Assembly (NCBI GenBank): GCA_028822155.1
Contig: JAPKEJ010000002.1
Coordinates: 1-64,000, forward strand
Reading direction: 5' to 3'
DNA: 64,000 nucleotides
Origin: Porticoccaceae bacterium
Lineage (GTDB): Bacteria; Pseudomonadota; Gammaproteobacteria; Pseudomonadales; Porticoccaceae
Below the pieces are notes generated by a model. It made no database searches and was not told the origin of the DNA. It saw nothing but the letters and a program-made list of their open reading frames with translations. Position numbers and translations under genes: made by a program. Positions 29,891-38,316 of the stretch are shown piece after piece; the stretch's first letter is position 1; every line of letters starts with the position of its first letter.

Positions 29891-29923
29891 ACTTAACATT
29901 GCTTTAACAAGACTTTAACGAGT
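29891..29923 (+). repeat. Three 11-bp direct repeats ahead of gspE
   Basis: ACTTAAC, CTTTAAC and CTTTAAC begin at 29891, 29902 and 29913, each followed by 4 bp (ATTG, AAGA, GAGT), so TTAAC recurs with exact 11-bp period. The 7+4 layout is the one bound by OmpR/PhoB-type response regulators. The array ends 7 bp before the gspE ATG, where no good ribosome-binding site is seen. Could be an operator or a leader element. Confidence 0.5.
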
Positions 29924-29930
29924 ATTTACA

Positions 29931-31394
29931 ATGTCAGAATCGGATATTAAATTATTGCCATTTGAGTTTGCTCGAAGTAACGGCCTGTTACTTCGGGAAT
30001 TAGAAGGTGACTTGGTGTTGTCGCCCGAAGCCAGTCAATGGGCTATCTCAGAGGTTATTCGAACCAACAGCAGTTTTTCTGCAGTTACGCGTATTGATGA
30101 TGAATCTTTCGAGAAAATGCTGTCGTCCATCTATAGCGGCCGAGAAAACTCCTCCGAATCAGTGATGGAAGATATTAAAGATTTTGTCGATATGGAGTCA
30201 GCAGCGGCAGAGCTAGAAGATACTGGCGACCTCTTAGATTCTGAAGATGATGCGCCCATTATCCGTCTTCTTAATGCAATTTTGGCTGAGTCGTTAAAAG
30301 AAAATGCCTCTGATATTCATATTGAGCCCTACGAGAAGGAATCGTTGGTGCGATTTCGTCTCGACGGCGTTCTAAGTACTGTGTTAAAACCCTCAACGCA
30401 GATTACTCCTTTACTCATTTCTCGTATTAAAGTGATGTCAAAACTTGATATTGCAGAAAAAAGATTACCTCAAGACGGGCGCATGAGTGTCAAGCTTGGG
30501 GGACGTAGTATCGATTTACGTATTTCCACGATGCCCTCCAGCCATGGTGAGAGAGTGGTAATGCGACTATTGGATAAAGATGCCGGTAAGCTTCAGGTTG
30601 ACGATTTGGGTATGCCTAAGGATACTTCTGATCAGCTTGACGATTTAATTCGTCGTCCCCATGGGATTATTTTGGTTACAGGGCCCACAGGGTCAGGTAA
30701 AACTACAACCCTCTATGCCGCATTGCAGAAAATGGATCGACAGGGTCGCAATATTATGACTGTTGAGGATCCTGTGGAATATGATTTGCCAGGCATTAGT
30801 CAAACCCAAATAAATTTGCGCGCTGGAATGACTTTTGCGCGAGGACTAAAAGCTATTTTACGCCAGGATCCAGATGTCATCTTGATTGGTGAGATTCGTG
30901 ATGGAGAGACAGCTGAAATTGCTACTCAGTCAAGCTTGACGGGCCACTTAGTGCTGTCCACTCTGCATACTAATACAGCGGCGGGCGCTATTACTCGCTT
31001 GCAGGACCTCGGTGTTGATAGCTTTTTACTAGCATCTACCATCAGAGGTATTCTGTCTCAACGACTACTACGCAGACTTTGCCTTAGTTGTCGTCAACCA
31101 GTTGAGCCTAATGAATTTAACCGGGAGTTATTGAATTTAGGTGTCGGCAAGACCATTTACGAGGCTGGTGGTTGTCCTAAATGTAACAGCACCGGCTATG
31201 CCGGTCGCCAAGCTCTGTTTGAATTGGTTACCGTGGATGCGGCGCTGCAAAAACTAATTCATGAAAATTCTGGAGAAATTGAGCTAGAGACTTCGATTCG
31301 GCAACAGGTGCCTAGTATCCGCCAAGCGGGGCTAAAGTTGGTTTGTGATGGGGTCACCACAATCGAAGAAGTTCTTCGCGTCACCAGTGTGTAA
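29931..31394 (+). CDS. gspE: Type II secretion ATPase GspE
   Basis: Cytoplasmic hexameric ATPase powering pseudopilus assembly. 487 residues. N-terminal GspE domain, then Walker A GPTGSGKTT at 251-259, Asp box TVEDPVE, Walker B DPDVILIGEIRD and His box. The tetracysteine zinc motif is CLSCRQ and CPKCNSTGYAGR near 380-425. GspL, its membrane anchor, is encoded downstream. First gene of the gsp operon; a three-copy 11-bp repeat lies directly upstream. Confidence 0.97.
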   Translation: MSESDIKLLPFEFARSNGLLLRELEGDLVLSPEASQWAISEVIRTNSSFSAVTRIDDESFEKMLSSIYSGRENSSESVMEDIKDFVDMESAAAELEDTGDLLDSEDDAPIIRLLNAILAESLKENASDIHIEPYEKESLVRFRLDGVLSTVLKPSTQITPLLISRIKVMSKLDIAEKRLPQDGRMSVKLGGRSIDLRISTMPSSHGERVVMRLLDKDAGKLQVDDLGMPKDTSDQLDDLIRRPHGIILVTGPTGSGKTTTLYAALQKMDRQGRNIMTVEDPVEYDLPGISQTQINLRAGMTFARGLKAILRQDPDVILIGEIRDGETAEIATQSSLTGHLVLSTLHTNTAAGAITRLQDLGVDSFLLASTIRGILSQRLLRRLCLSCRQPVEPNEFNRELLNLGVGKTIYEAGGCPKCNSTGYAGRQALFELVTVDAALQKLIHENSGEIELETSIRQQVPSIRQAGLKLVCDGVTTIEEVLRVTSV

Positions 31395-31400
31395 CTGACT

Positions 31401-32612
31401 ATGCCAGCTTTTGATTACTCAGCCTACAATACCGACGGTAAACTTGTAGATGGCGTAATAGCGGCTGACTCTGAACGTCAGGCGAGACGTCTTTTGAAAG
31501 ATAAAAAGCTATTACCCTCGACGCTCTCAGAAGTTAGTCAGTCTAGTAAGCACAAGAGATCTCGCTTTGGACGTCAGGCCAAGGTCGACAATTTCGACTT
31601 ATCATTACTGCTTCATCAGCAAGCTATTCTGATTCAATCTGGGTTGCCTCTTGAGGAATCGCTGCGTATGACCATCGAGCAGGCGGAGACAGATAAACAG
31701 CGGCGGATGGTGGAAAGTTGGCGTAGCGAAATCACCGAAGGGCGCAGTTTTTCTGAAGCCTTGCGGCGTTCGCCCTATAAGATTCCCGATAGTGTTATCG
31801 CAGGTGTCGGGGTGGGTGAGGAGAGCGGACATCTGGACAAGATTTTATTGCGCCTTGCAGAAGAACTTGAAACGAGCGCAGAAAATCGTAAAACCATCAC
31901 CCGCGCACTGGTCTATCCGATGACATTGATTAGCGTTTCGATCATTATGATTTCAATGATGATGGTTTGGGTTGTGCCTAAAATTACCGCGGTATTCGCC
32001 AGTTCAAACCGTGAGTTACCTTTGATCACCAAGGTGGTGGTGAGTTTGAGTGACTTTACCCAAGACTACGGTCTATACCTTTTAGGGTTAATTGTGCTGC
32101 TCGTTTTAACTTTCCGCCAAGCTATGCAAAACGCTCAGCGAAAAGAACGTTGGCATGCTTTTATACTAACGATGCCTGGCGTAGGCCGCTGGGTGCGCAT
32201 GGCTGATATTTCAGACTGGGCACGTAGTTTAGGCGTTCTTTTAAACAGCGGAGTTCCAGCATTAGCTGCGCTCAATATATCCTCGGCAGTAGTCAGTAAT
32301 CTTTCGCTGCAAAGCAAATTTAAAAAAGTTACTGAAGCTATGCGTCAGGGCGCTAGCTTACACAAGGCGCTGGAAGATAATTTAGACGGCAGTGGTTTCT
32401 TAGTTCATATGGTGGGTAGTGGCGAAGCATCTAGTGAGTTGGATAAAATGTTACTGCGAGTGGCCGAGTATTATTCCGTGAGGTTAAATAATGCTGTTGA
32501 GGTGTTTTTAAAGTTGCTTAACCCGATCTTAATCATTCTCATGGGGGCGATGATTTTAGGTATCGTCGCGGCAATTATGTTGCCGATCATGGACATGAAC
32601 AATGCGATTTAA
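31401..32612 (+). CDS. gspF: Type II secretion inner-membrane protein GspF
   Basis: Polytopic platform protein of the type II secretion system. 403 residues with two GspF domains (about 70-195 and 275-395) and three to four membrane helices, for example TLISVSIIMISMMMVWVVP and the C-terminal PILIILMGAMILGIVAAI. The family motif GVGVGEESGHLDKIL is present and is echoed as MVGSGEASSELDKML in the second domain. Confidence 0.97.
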   Translation: MPAFDYSAYNTDGKLVDGVIAADSERQARRLLKDKKLLPSTLSEVSQSSKHKRSRFGRQAKVDNFDLSLLLHQQAILIQSGLPLEESLRMTIEQAETDKQRRMVESWRSEITEGRSFSEALRRSPYKIPDSVIAGVGVGEESGHLDKILLRLAEELETSAENRKTITRALVYPMTLISVSIIMISMMMVWVVPKITAVFASSNRELPLITKVVVSLSDFTQDYGLYLLGLIVLLVLTFRQAMQNAQRKERWHAFILTMPGVGRWVRMADISDWARSLGVLLNSGVPALAALNISSAVVSNLSLQSKFKKVTEAMRQGASLHKALEDNLDGSGFLVHMVGSGEASSELDKMLLRVAEYYSVRLNNAVEVFLKLLNPILIILMGAMILGIVAAIMLPIMDMNNAI

Positions 32613-32669
32613 TTATTCAGAAAGATGATTCAAGTACAGACAAATAAGTTTAAAGAAGAGGTTAATGAT

Positions 32670-33101
32670 ATGAAGTCAAACAAAAAGCAGCGCGGGTTTA
32701 CACTGATTGAAGTGATGATCGTAGTGACTATTATGGCGTTAATGATTGCGGCAATTGCGCCGAATCTGTTTAGAAATGTGGTGAAAGCAGAAAAGATACG
32801 AGTAGCTTCAGATATTCGCCAAGTTGAGAGTGCTTTGAAATTTTATCGATTGGATAACTATCGCTATCCCTCGCAATCGCAAGGGCTAGAGGCATTAGTT
32901 TCGTCGCCTTCAGGATCGGGAGCAGCTCAGTGGGGTGGGCCTTATTTAGATAAACTACCCTCAGACCCCTGGGGTGTTCAATACCAATACTTAAATCCAG
33001 GCACTCACGGTAAGCAGATTGAGGTGTACACTTTGGGTCTAGATAACGTTCAAGGTGGCGAGGGTTCTGATAAAGATTGGGGCAATTGGAATCTTGACTA
33101 A
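32670..33101 (+). CDS. gspG: Major pseudopilin GspG
   Basis: Builds the periplasmic pseudopilus that pushes substrates through the secretin. The ATG at 32670 is chosen since GAGG lies just upstream and it yields a short basic prepilin leader MKSNKKQRG before the FTLIEV cleavage motif; an ATG at 32625 would add 15 residues. 143 residues. The C-terminal calcium-site region DNVQGGEGSDKDWGNW is typical of GspG. Confidence 0.96.
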   Translation: MKSNKKQRGFTLIEVMIVVTIMALMIAAIAPNLFRNVVKAEKIRVASDIRQVESALKFYRLDNYRYPSQSQGLEALVSSPSGSGAAQWGGPYLDKLPSDPWGVQYQYLNPGTHGKQIEVYTLGLDNVQGGEGSDKDWGNWNLD

Positions 33102-33146
33102 ATATTTCTTTATTCGCCAGCTAACTCGAGCGTTTAAGTAGGCTTT

Positions 33147-33713
33147 ATGAAGCGATCTCAGGGTTTTACCCTAATTGAGTTGCTCATTGTCGTCGCTATT
33201 GTTGTGATTTTGTCAGCAATTAGCGGTTTGGCTATTAATCAGGCCTTTGATCGCCGCTATTCAGCCGAAGCGGACAAGCTACTTATTTGGATGCACCAAC
33301 TGTCGGAGCGTTCGTCACTTGAAGGCGTCGCCTATGGCATTATTACCGAGACAGACAATGATCGGCGAGAGACTACCCAGCTTCGTGCCGTTGTCTATTT
33401 TAAAAATCGCTGGATCGCAGTGACGTCGCCGGAGCCTTTTGTACTTGGGATAGAATCCAATATTGACTGGGACATGGACATGCTGGAGGAGCTATTGCCT
33501 CAAAGCCAATCGCAGGCGCTGGGCCTGATGGATAGCGATGAATTAAAAGAAGCCGAAAAAGAATTTTTACTACCAGAAATGGCATTCTTACCTGATGCGT
33601 ACATAGAGCCTCAAGGAGCGATTCAGTTATCTTTTGAATCTTCTGAATTAATCTACTCCTTTGTTTGGGATGATGAGGTCTCAACGATGATTTTGAAGGC
33701 GGACACCTTATGA
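33147..33713 (+). CDS. gspH: Minor pseudopilin GspH
   Basis: 188 residues with prepilin leader MKRSQG followed by FTLIELLIVVAIVV. Part of the pseudopilus tip complex region. The sequence after the N-terminal helix is poorly conserved, and assignment rests on position between gspG and gspI plus length. Overlaps gspI by 4 bp. Confidence 0.9.
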   Translation: MKRSQGFTLIELLIVVAIVVILSAISGLAINQAFDRRYSAEADKLLIWMHQLSERSSLEGVAYGIITETDNDRRETTQLRAVVYFKNRWIAVTSPEPFVLGIESNIDWDMDMLEELLPQSQSQALGLMDSDELKEAEKEFLLPEMAFLPDAYIEPQGAIQLSFESSELIYSFVWDDEVSTMILKADTL

Positions 33714-34099
33714 AATATGCGGCCAAAAACAGAGGTTTTACTCTGATAGAAGTTATAGTCGCCCTTTTTATACTGAGCTTGGTGTTGAGTAGTGCGGTGC
33801 AAATGGTGCATCAATACAGTGATGAACGACTGCGTATTAGAGAGCGTTTTTTCGCTAATCAAGTAGCTTGGAATCATCTTCTTGAGCGTTATGAGCATTC
33901 CCAGAATTGGTCAGTTAGGTCAGGTAGTTCAAACTTAAAAACAAAAGGCGTTGACGAGCAAGCAGGGCAGGACTGGCGCTGGGAAATGAAAATTGAAAAG
34001 GCTATGGGTCAAGACTTAAATCGCTACCAAGTCCAATCTGGGTCAGTTGACAGTGAATCATACCAAGCTACGTTAGCTATTTATCTGGTTGGAAAATAG
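33710..34099 (+). CDS. gspI: Minor pseudopilin GspI
   Basis: 129 residues with leader MKYAAKNRG and the motif FTLIEVIVALFILSLVL. GspI initiates the GspI-J-K tip complex. NQVAWNHLLERYE at about 45-57 corresponds to the typical GspI segment (A-xN-L-E). Stop codon directly followed by the gspJ ATG. Confidence 0.92.
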   Translation: MKYAAKNRGFTLIEVIVALFILSLVLSSAVQMVHQYSDERLRIRERFFANQVAWNHLLERYEHSQNWSVRSGSSNLKTKGVDEQAGQDWRWEMKIEKAMGQDLNRYQVQSGSVDSESYQATLAIYLVGK

Positions 34100-34717
34100 A
34101 TGCCTAAATCTTACTTCGCCAATCGCCAGGCTGGCTTCACCTTAATTGAGGTGCTGGTGTCCTTGGGGATATTGGCGGTAATGTCAGTGATGTCCTACCA
34201 GGCGGTGGAGGTGGTGTTGGGTGCTAATGAGCGTAGCCGCACAGATCTGGCTGAGGAAGTAAAAGTACAGCGTGCATGGCAAATTATTGGACGCGATTTA
34301 CTGCATATCAGGCCTCGCCGTTTTTCCGATGGATTGGGAAAAATTGAGGACGCCTATTTGACTAATCCCAGTGAGTTCGGAGTTCGTTTCAGTCGTGGTG
34401 GTGGGCCAATGGTTAGGTCCAATCCCAGTGGCGTTCGCAGGATAGATTACAAACTTAATGATGAGCGGCAATTGCAGCGGACCTCGTGGGCTATTACTGA
34501 GTCACCACGGCTTAGTGATGGTAATACATTTACCCTTATCGATGGTGTTAAAAATATCGTTTTTGAGCATCTTGGACCGACTGGCTACTCTAAAGACTGG
34601 CCGCCAATTAATTCCTCGCTAACTAAAAAAGCATTGCCGAGGATGATTAGGGTAACGATTACATTAGACGATGATCGCGAGACTTCTCGCTTGTTCCCTG
34701 GGGTGGTTCGTGATTAA
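34100..34717 (+). CDS. gspJ: Minor pseudopilin GspJ
   Basis: 205 residues with leader MPKSYFANRQAG then FTLIEVLVSLGILAVMS. The GspJ-type sequence AWQIIGRDLLHIRPR (about 69-83) and RIDYKLNDERQLQRTSW are typical of the family. It overlaps gspK by 8 bp. Confidence 0.94.
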   Translation: MPKSYFANRQAGFTLIEVLVSLGILAVMSVMSYQAVEVVLGANERSRTDLAEEVKVQRAWQIIGRDLLHIRPRRFSDGLGKIEDAYLTNPSEFGVRFSRGGGPMVRSNPSGVRRIDYKLNDERQLQRTSWAITESPRLSDGNTFTLIDGVKNIVFEHLGPTGYSKDWPPINSSLTKKALPRMIRVTITLDDDRETSRLFPGVVRD

Positions 34718-35849
34718 ACGAGTGCCTCAAAAGCAGCACGGCGTGGCTCTTCTGGCAGCATTAATTTTAATGTTAGCCATAGTGCTTATTTTAACCAATA
34801 TTTTTTATCGCCACCAAATTGATGTTTCTCAAGCCTCTGCGTCGTTGCATGGTGATCAAGCGCTATTAATTGCTATGAGTGGAGAGGGCTGGGCTGGTGA
34901 TTTGTTATCGACTAAAAATGATAATCGGGATGTCGACGATTATGGTGAGATATGGGCTCAGGCTATGCCTTTGCTCCCCGTTGAAGGAGGCACTCTAGAG
35001 GGCTGTATAAGTGATTTACAGGGTAGGGTAAACCTTAATAGTTTCAGCGCATACAACAGCGCGTCACTTAATCAGGAGATTAATAGTTTTGGTAAGATGG
35101 GTGTAGCTAAAGCTTGGCTAAATCTCATGGACACACTGCAAATTTCCTCTAGCCCTGATCGAGTAGCCACCATTGTTGATTGGGTAGATAGAGATTCTTC
35201 TGTGGTTAATAGTTGGGGTGCGGAGCAGCCGGATTATGAGGGCCTTACATTCCCTAGGATGGTCGCTAATGACCTTATTTCTGATACCTCTGAGCTCGCT
35301 GCGATTAAGGGCTATTCTGTACAGGAAGTACAGATGCTGTTGCCTTGGGTAACTGCGCTACCTGAGCTGACCTCCATCAATATTAATACCGCGCCAGAGC
35401 GGCTGGTGCTCGCCCTTGGTGGGGAGGATGGGCAGCAATTCTTAGATATCGTCAATCAGGGGAGGCCGTTCAGTGATATCAATAGGTTTCATCAAGACCT
35501 AGAGGCCTATTTTTTGATCCCTTTGGCGGATGTTAAAAAGCGTTGGCCCCAAGCCCTAGTGTCGGTAAATTCAGATTATTTCCAACTGTATCTTGAAGTC
35601 ACCTTGGGTGAGGCACGGATTCAAGTGAAGAGTATAATGGATAGGAAAAATAGGCCTAAACCAGTTATCATTGCGCGAGAGATCATTATTGTTCCAGCTA
35701 GTCTGCCGGATGAAAAAGAAATGTCCGCGGCTGAGAAATTATTTGCCAAAACGAGCAACAATAATGAGTCTGACGAAGAGTTTTTACAACAAACTAATAT
35801 AGTACAGCCGGCCTGCGTCGCTATGGGTCTGATGGGAGAAATCACTTAA
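34710..35849 (+). CDS. gspK: Minor pseudopilin GspK
   Basis: Large tip pseudopilin capping the pseudopilus. The GTG at 34710 gives MIKRVPQKQHG followed by VALLAALILMLAIVLILT, a proper prepilin leader; an ATG at 34671 inside gspJ would bury it behind an unrelated hydrophobic extension. 379 residues. As in other GspK, the +5 Glu of the cleavage motif is absent. Conserved: GCISDLQGRVNLNS and SININTAPERLVLAL. Confidence 0.93.
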   Translation: MIKRVPQKQHGVALLAALILMLAIVLILTNIFYRHQIDVSQASASLHGDQALLIAMSGEGWAGDLLSTKNDNRDVDDYGEIWAQAMPLLPVEGGTLEGCISDLQGRVNLNSFSAYNSASLNQEINSFGKMGVAKAWLNLMDTLQISSSPDRVATIVDWVDRDSSVVNSWGAEQPDYEGLTFPRMVANDLISDTSELAAIKGYSVQEVQMLLPWVTALPELTSININTAPERLVLALGGEDGQQFLDIVNQGRPFSDINRFHQDLEAYFLIPLADVKKRWPQALVSVNSDYFQLYLEVTLGEARIQVKSIMDRKNRPKPVIIAREIIIVPASLPDEKEMSAAEKLFAKTSNNNESDEEFLQQTNIVQPACVAMGLMGEIT

Positions 35850-36986
35850 ATGAGTGTCGAGCATATTTATCATCTCGATCAACGGATCGGCAGCATAGAA
35901 GACCCTTTGCAATCTGTGGCGGGCACTAATGCTGCGACGATGAGTTTGTGGATTCCAAGCGAAAGAGTAGGTCTACATTCGGTAGACATTCCATCTGCAC
36001 CTCAGCGTAAATGGGCTGAGCTCATTCCCTGGGTGTTAGAAGATCGAATTTTGCAGCCTATCGAAGAGATGCATTTTGTAGTAGCGGGACGTAGCAATAA
36101 TCAATTACAGATCCTTGCGGTTAGTCGTCAAGATATGGAGGAGTGGAGGCGAGTCGCCGATAATGCAGGGGTCGCTGCTATTGCTATGGTGCCGGACTTT
36201 ATGGCGCTGCAGTGGGAGCCAGGAATAATTAGTGTTGGCTGGCGAGAGGGTATGTTACTGGTCAGACAGTCGCAGAACACCGGCTTTGCTGCTGAGCCTA
36301 ATATAGGTTGGGGTATTTTAGAGTCTCTTATGCAGGACTCGAATCAAGCACCGCGATTATCCATTTCCTTGCCCGATGTTGATATGGTACCAAAACAGTT
36401 GGCCGTAGATGCTGACATTAATAGTTCCGTAGTTGACTGGCATTTTTCTCATTTTGATTCTAGCTTGAACCTAATGACGGGAGCCTTTAAGCCGACGCCA
36501 AAGCAAACTATGCTGTCTTTTTGGTGGCCTGCTGCAGCTGCGGCCTGCCTACTTTTAGCGCTTTGGGTGGGATACCTGCAGACCGCAAATCGGGCGCTGG
36601 AATCCGAGGTTTTAGGCTTACAGCAGAACGTGCTCGCCAATTATACCCGCTTATTTAGCGGTTCGAAGCCTAGCCTTCAGACACTTAAGGCTACCGCTGA
36701 AAACCAGGTAAATCAATTATTTAAACAGCAACAAAGCCTGCAAGGCCAACCTATGGCTGCACTCCTTGCACTTGATAAAATTATGGCCGGTTGTCAATGC
36801 GAACTCGAGGGCTTTTCTGCAAATCAGGACGTGTTAAACCTGACTCTTCGCGGGGGTGCTGCGTTGGCTGAAAAATCGCTGGCCATAAAAGGCTACCAAC
36901 TTAGTCTCAATCAAGATAAAACTGCCGGCCCTGAGATCTTTTTGTTATCAGTCACCGAGTCAACAAATCAAGGGTCTGGCCGATGA
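35850..36986 (+). CDS. gspL: Type II secretion protein GspL
   Basis: Inner-membrane protein linking the GspE ATPase to the periplasmic platform. 378 residues: an actin-like cytoplasmic domain (PWVLEDRILQPIEEMHFV near 55-72), one membrane helix (FWWPAAAAACLLLALWVGYL, about 229-248) and a periplasmic ferredoxin-like domain. Starts immediately at the gspK stop and overlaps gspM by 4 bp. Confidence 0.95.
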   Translation: MSVEHIYHLDQRIGSIEDPLQSVAGTNAATMSLWIPSERVGLHSVDIPSAPQRKWAELIPWVLEDRILQPIEEMHFVVAGRSNNQLQILAVSRQDMEEWRRVADNAGVAAIAMVPDFMALQWEPGIISVGWREGMLLVRQSQNTGFAAEPNIGWGILESLMQDSNQAPRLSISLPDVDMVPKQLAVDADINSSVVDWHFSHFDSSLNLMTGAFKPTPKQTMLSFWWPAAAAACLLLALWVGYLQTANRALESEVLGLQQNVLANYTRLFSGSKPSLQTLKATAENQVNQLFKQQQSLQGQPMAALLALDKIMAGCQCELEGFSANQDVLNLTLRGGAALAEKSLAIKGYQLSLNQDKTAGPEIFLLSVTESTNQGSGR

Positions 36987-37471
36987 AAGCGTTTATGGAC
37001 AGCCTAAGAGGCCGCTTAAATGATCTCCAGCCTCGCGAGAGAAAGCTACTGATAATGGGTTTAGTCTTGTTATTTTTTACCGCTATTTATGTAGCCTTGA
37101 CTCCCTTAGCGTCAAAATATGACCAATTAGTTGGCCAATCAAATCAGCTTAAAAGTGATTTGCAGTGGCTACAACAACAGAGTGCGGTGGTATCGAGGCT
37201 AGCTAATGGTTGCGGGAATCGAGAAGTTCAGCAAGGCTCAGCTCGCGACAACTTAACTAAATTAGTCAGGCGTAATCAGTTGCGGCTGAGCCAGATTCGA
37301 GACTTAAATAAGGGCTTTGAGTTAAGGTTTAGTGGTGCTGACGCCAATAGAATATTGCGATTGAGTCATCAGGTCGCCTGTGCGGGATTCAATGTGCAGT
37401 CTCTCAAGGTTGAGAGGTCTTCACCAGAAATACTTGAAGGATCCATGGAGGTAATCTATGTTGAAGATTGA
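36983..37471 (+). CDS. gspM: Type II secretion protein GspM
   Basis: Bitopic partner of GspL. 162 residues with an N-terminal PRERKLLIMGLVLLFFTAIYV (cytoplasmic ExE/R-type motif then membrane helix, about 18-38), a coiled-coil stretch (YDQLVGQSNQLKSDLQWLQQ) and a small periplasmic domain. The gspC start overlaps its end by 14 bp. Confidence 0.94.
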   Translation: MKAFMDSLRGRLNDLQPRERKLLIMGLVLLFFTAIYVALTPLASKYDQLVGQSNQLKSDLQWLQQQSAVVSRLANGCGNREVQQGSARDNLTKLVRRNQLRLSQIRDLNKGFELRFSGADANRILRLSHQVACAGFNVQSLKVERSSPEILEGSMEVIYVED

Positions 37472-38249
37472 GCTCAAAAATCCTCAACAGCTGTCTCGCT
37501 TGGCGTCAATCGTAGTTATGGCGATTCTTTCCATATATTTGATTGTCTTAATCGGGTTTCAACTGCAGTCAACCAAGGCAACTTCTTCGGTCGTTGCGAG
37601 AGTAGCACCAGGCAAAGTGGTGGGCTGGGATTGGTTTGGTCGCCAAAGAGTGGTTGCTCCAGTGCAAACTCAAACAGAATTGGCCAATGCACAAATCAAT
37701 GCTGACTTACTTGGCGTAATGCTGGCCGGTGAGGCTTCGTCGGCAACCCTTAAATTTAATGGCAAGCCGGAACAGGTTTATCAGAAGGGTGACACGCTTA
37801 ATGGAAAGATGGAGCTTATCGATATTGAGGCTTACCGTATTGTAATTAGTGATAATGGTATCAACAAGCAACTGTTAATGAAAAAACCAGATGTCATTAT
37901 GGAGTCACAACAGCAAGACGATAATGTTGATGTCCAATCACAGGGCTTTGCGCTGGCTAATATGTTTGGAGCCGTGCCTGTGAATATAGGGGGTGATACC
38001 GGCTTCAAGCTTAACAATCTATCTGCTGACGTACAGGGAATGGCAGACATACGCGATGGCGATGTGGTAGTGCAGATTGACGGCCTTTCGGTGCAAGATT
38101 TAATGTCTGATCCTGTTAAGTGGATGAGCTATAGTAACTCAAGTAGCGTTCCCATAACCGTTGTACGCAATGGTCGCGAAGAAATTATTTATGTCAATGC
38201 AGCTAGCCTCTCAGCTAAAATGTTACCAACTCTAGGATTACAGCCCTAA
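37458..38249 (+). CDS. gspC: Type II secretion protein GspC
   Basis: Inner-membrane clamp connecting the platform to the secretin. 263 residues: membrane helix near 18-37, the homology region (NADLLGVMLAGEASSATLKF and YQKGDTLNGKMELIDI, about 77-118) that binds GspD, and a C-terminal PDZ-like domain (GMADIRDGDVVVQIDGLSVQ). Its place after gspM rather than ahead of gspD at the operon start differs from the classical order. A GspN label is less likely because both HR and PDZ regions are present. Confidence 0.9.
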   Translation: MLKIELKNPQQLSRLASIVVMAILSIYLIVLIGFQLQSTKATSSVVARVAPGKVVGWDWFGRQRVVAPVQTQTELANAQINADLLGVMLAGEASSATLKFNGKPEQVYQKGDTLNGKMELIDIEAYRIVISDNGINKQLLMKKPDVIMESQQQDDNVDVQSQGFALANMFGAVPVNIGGDTGFKLNNLSADVQGMADIRDGDVVVQIDGLSVQDLMSDPVKWMSYSNSSSVPITVVRNGREEIIYVNAASLSAKMLPTLGLQP

Positions 38250-38316
38250 CATGATTATTTCAATAACACAGTGGAAAAAAGCAATGACCGTGACCTTGTC
38301 TCGACAGGTGGGGAGA

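Noticed and set aside
34671-34709. ATG start of gspK inside gspJ
   Set aside because: It gives a hydrophobic extension before the prepilin leader; the GTG at 34710 yields a normal basic leader and glycine cleavage site.
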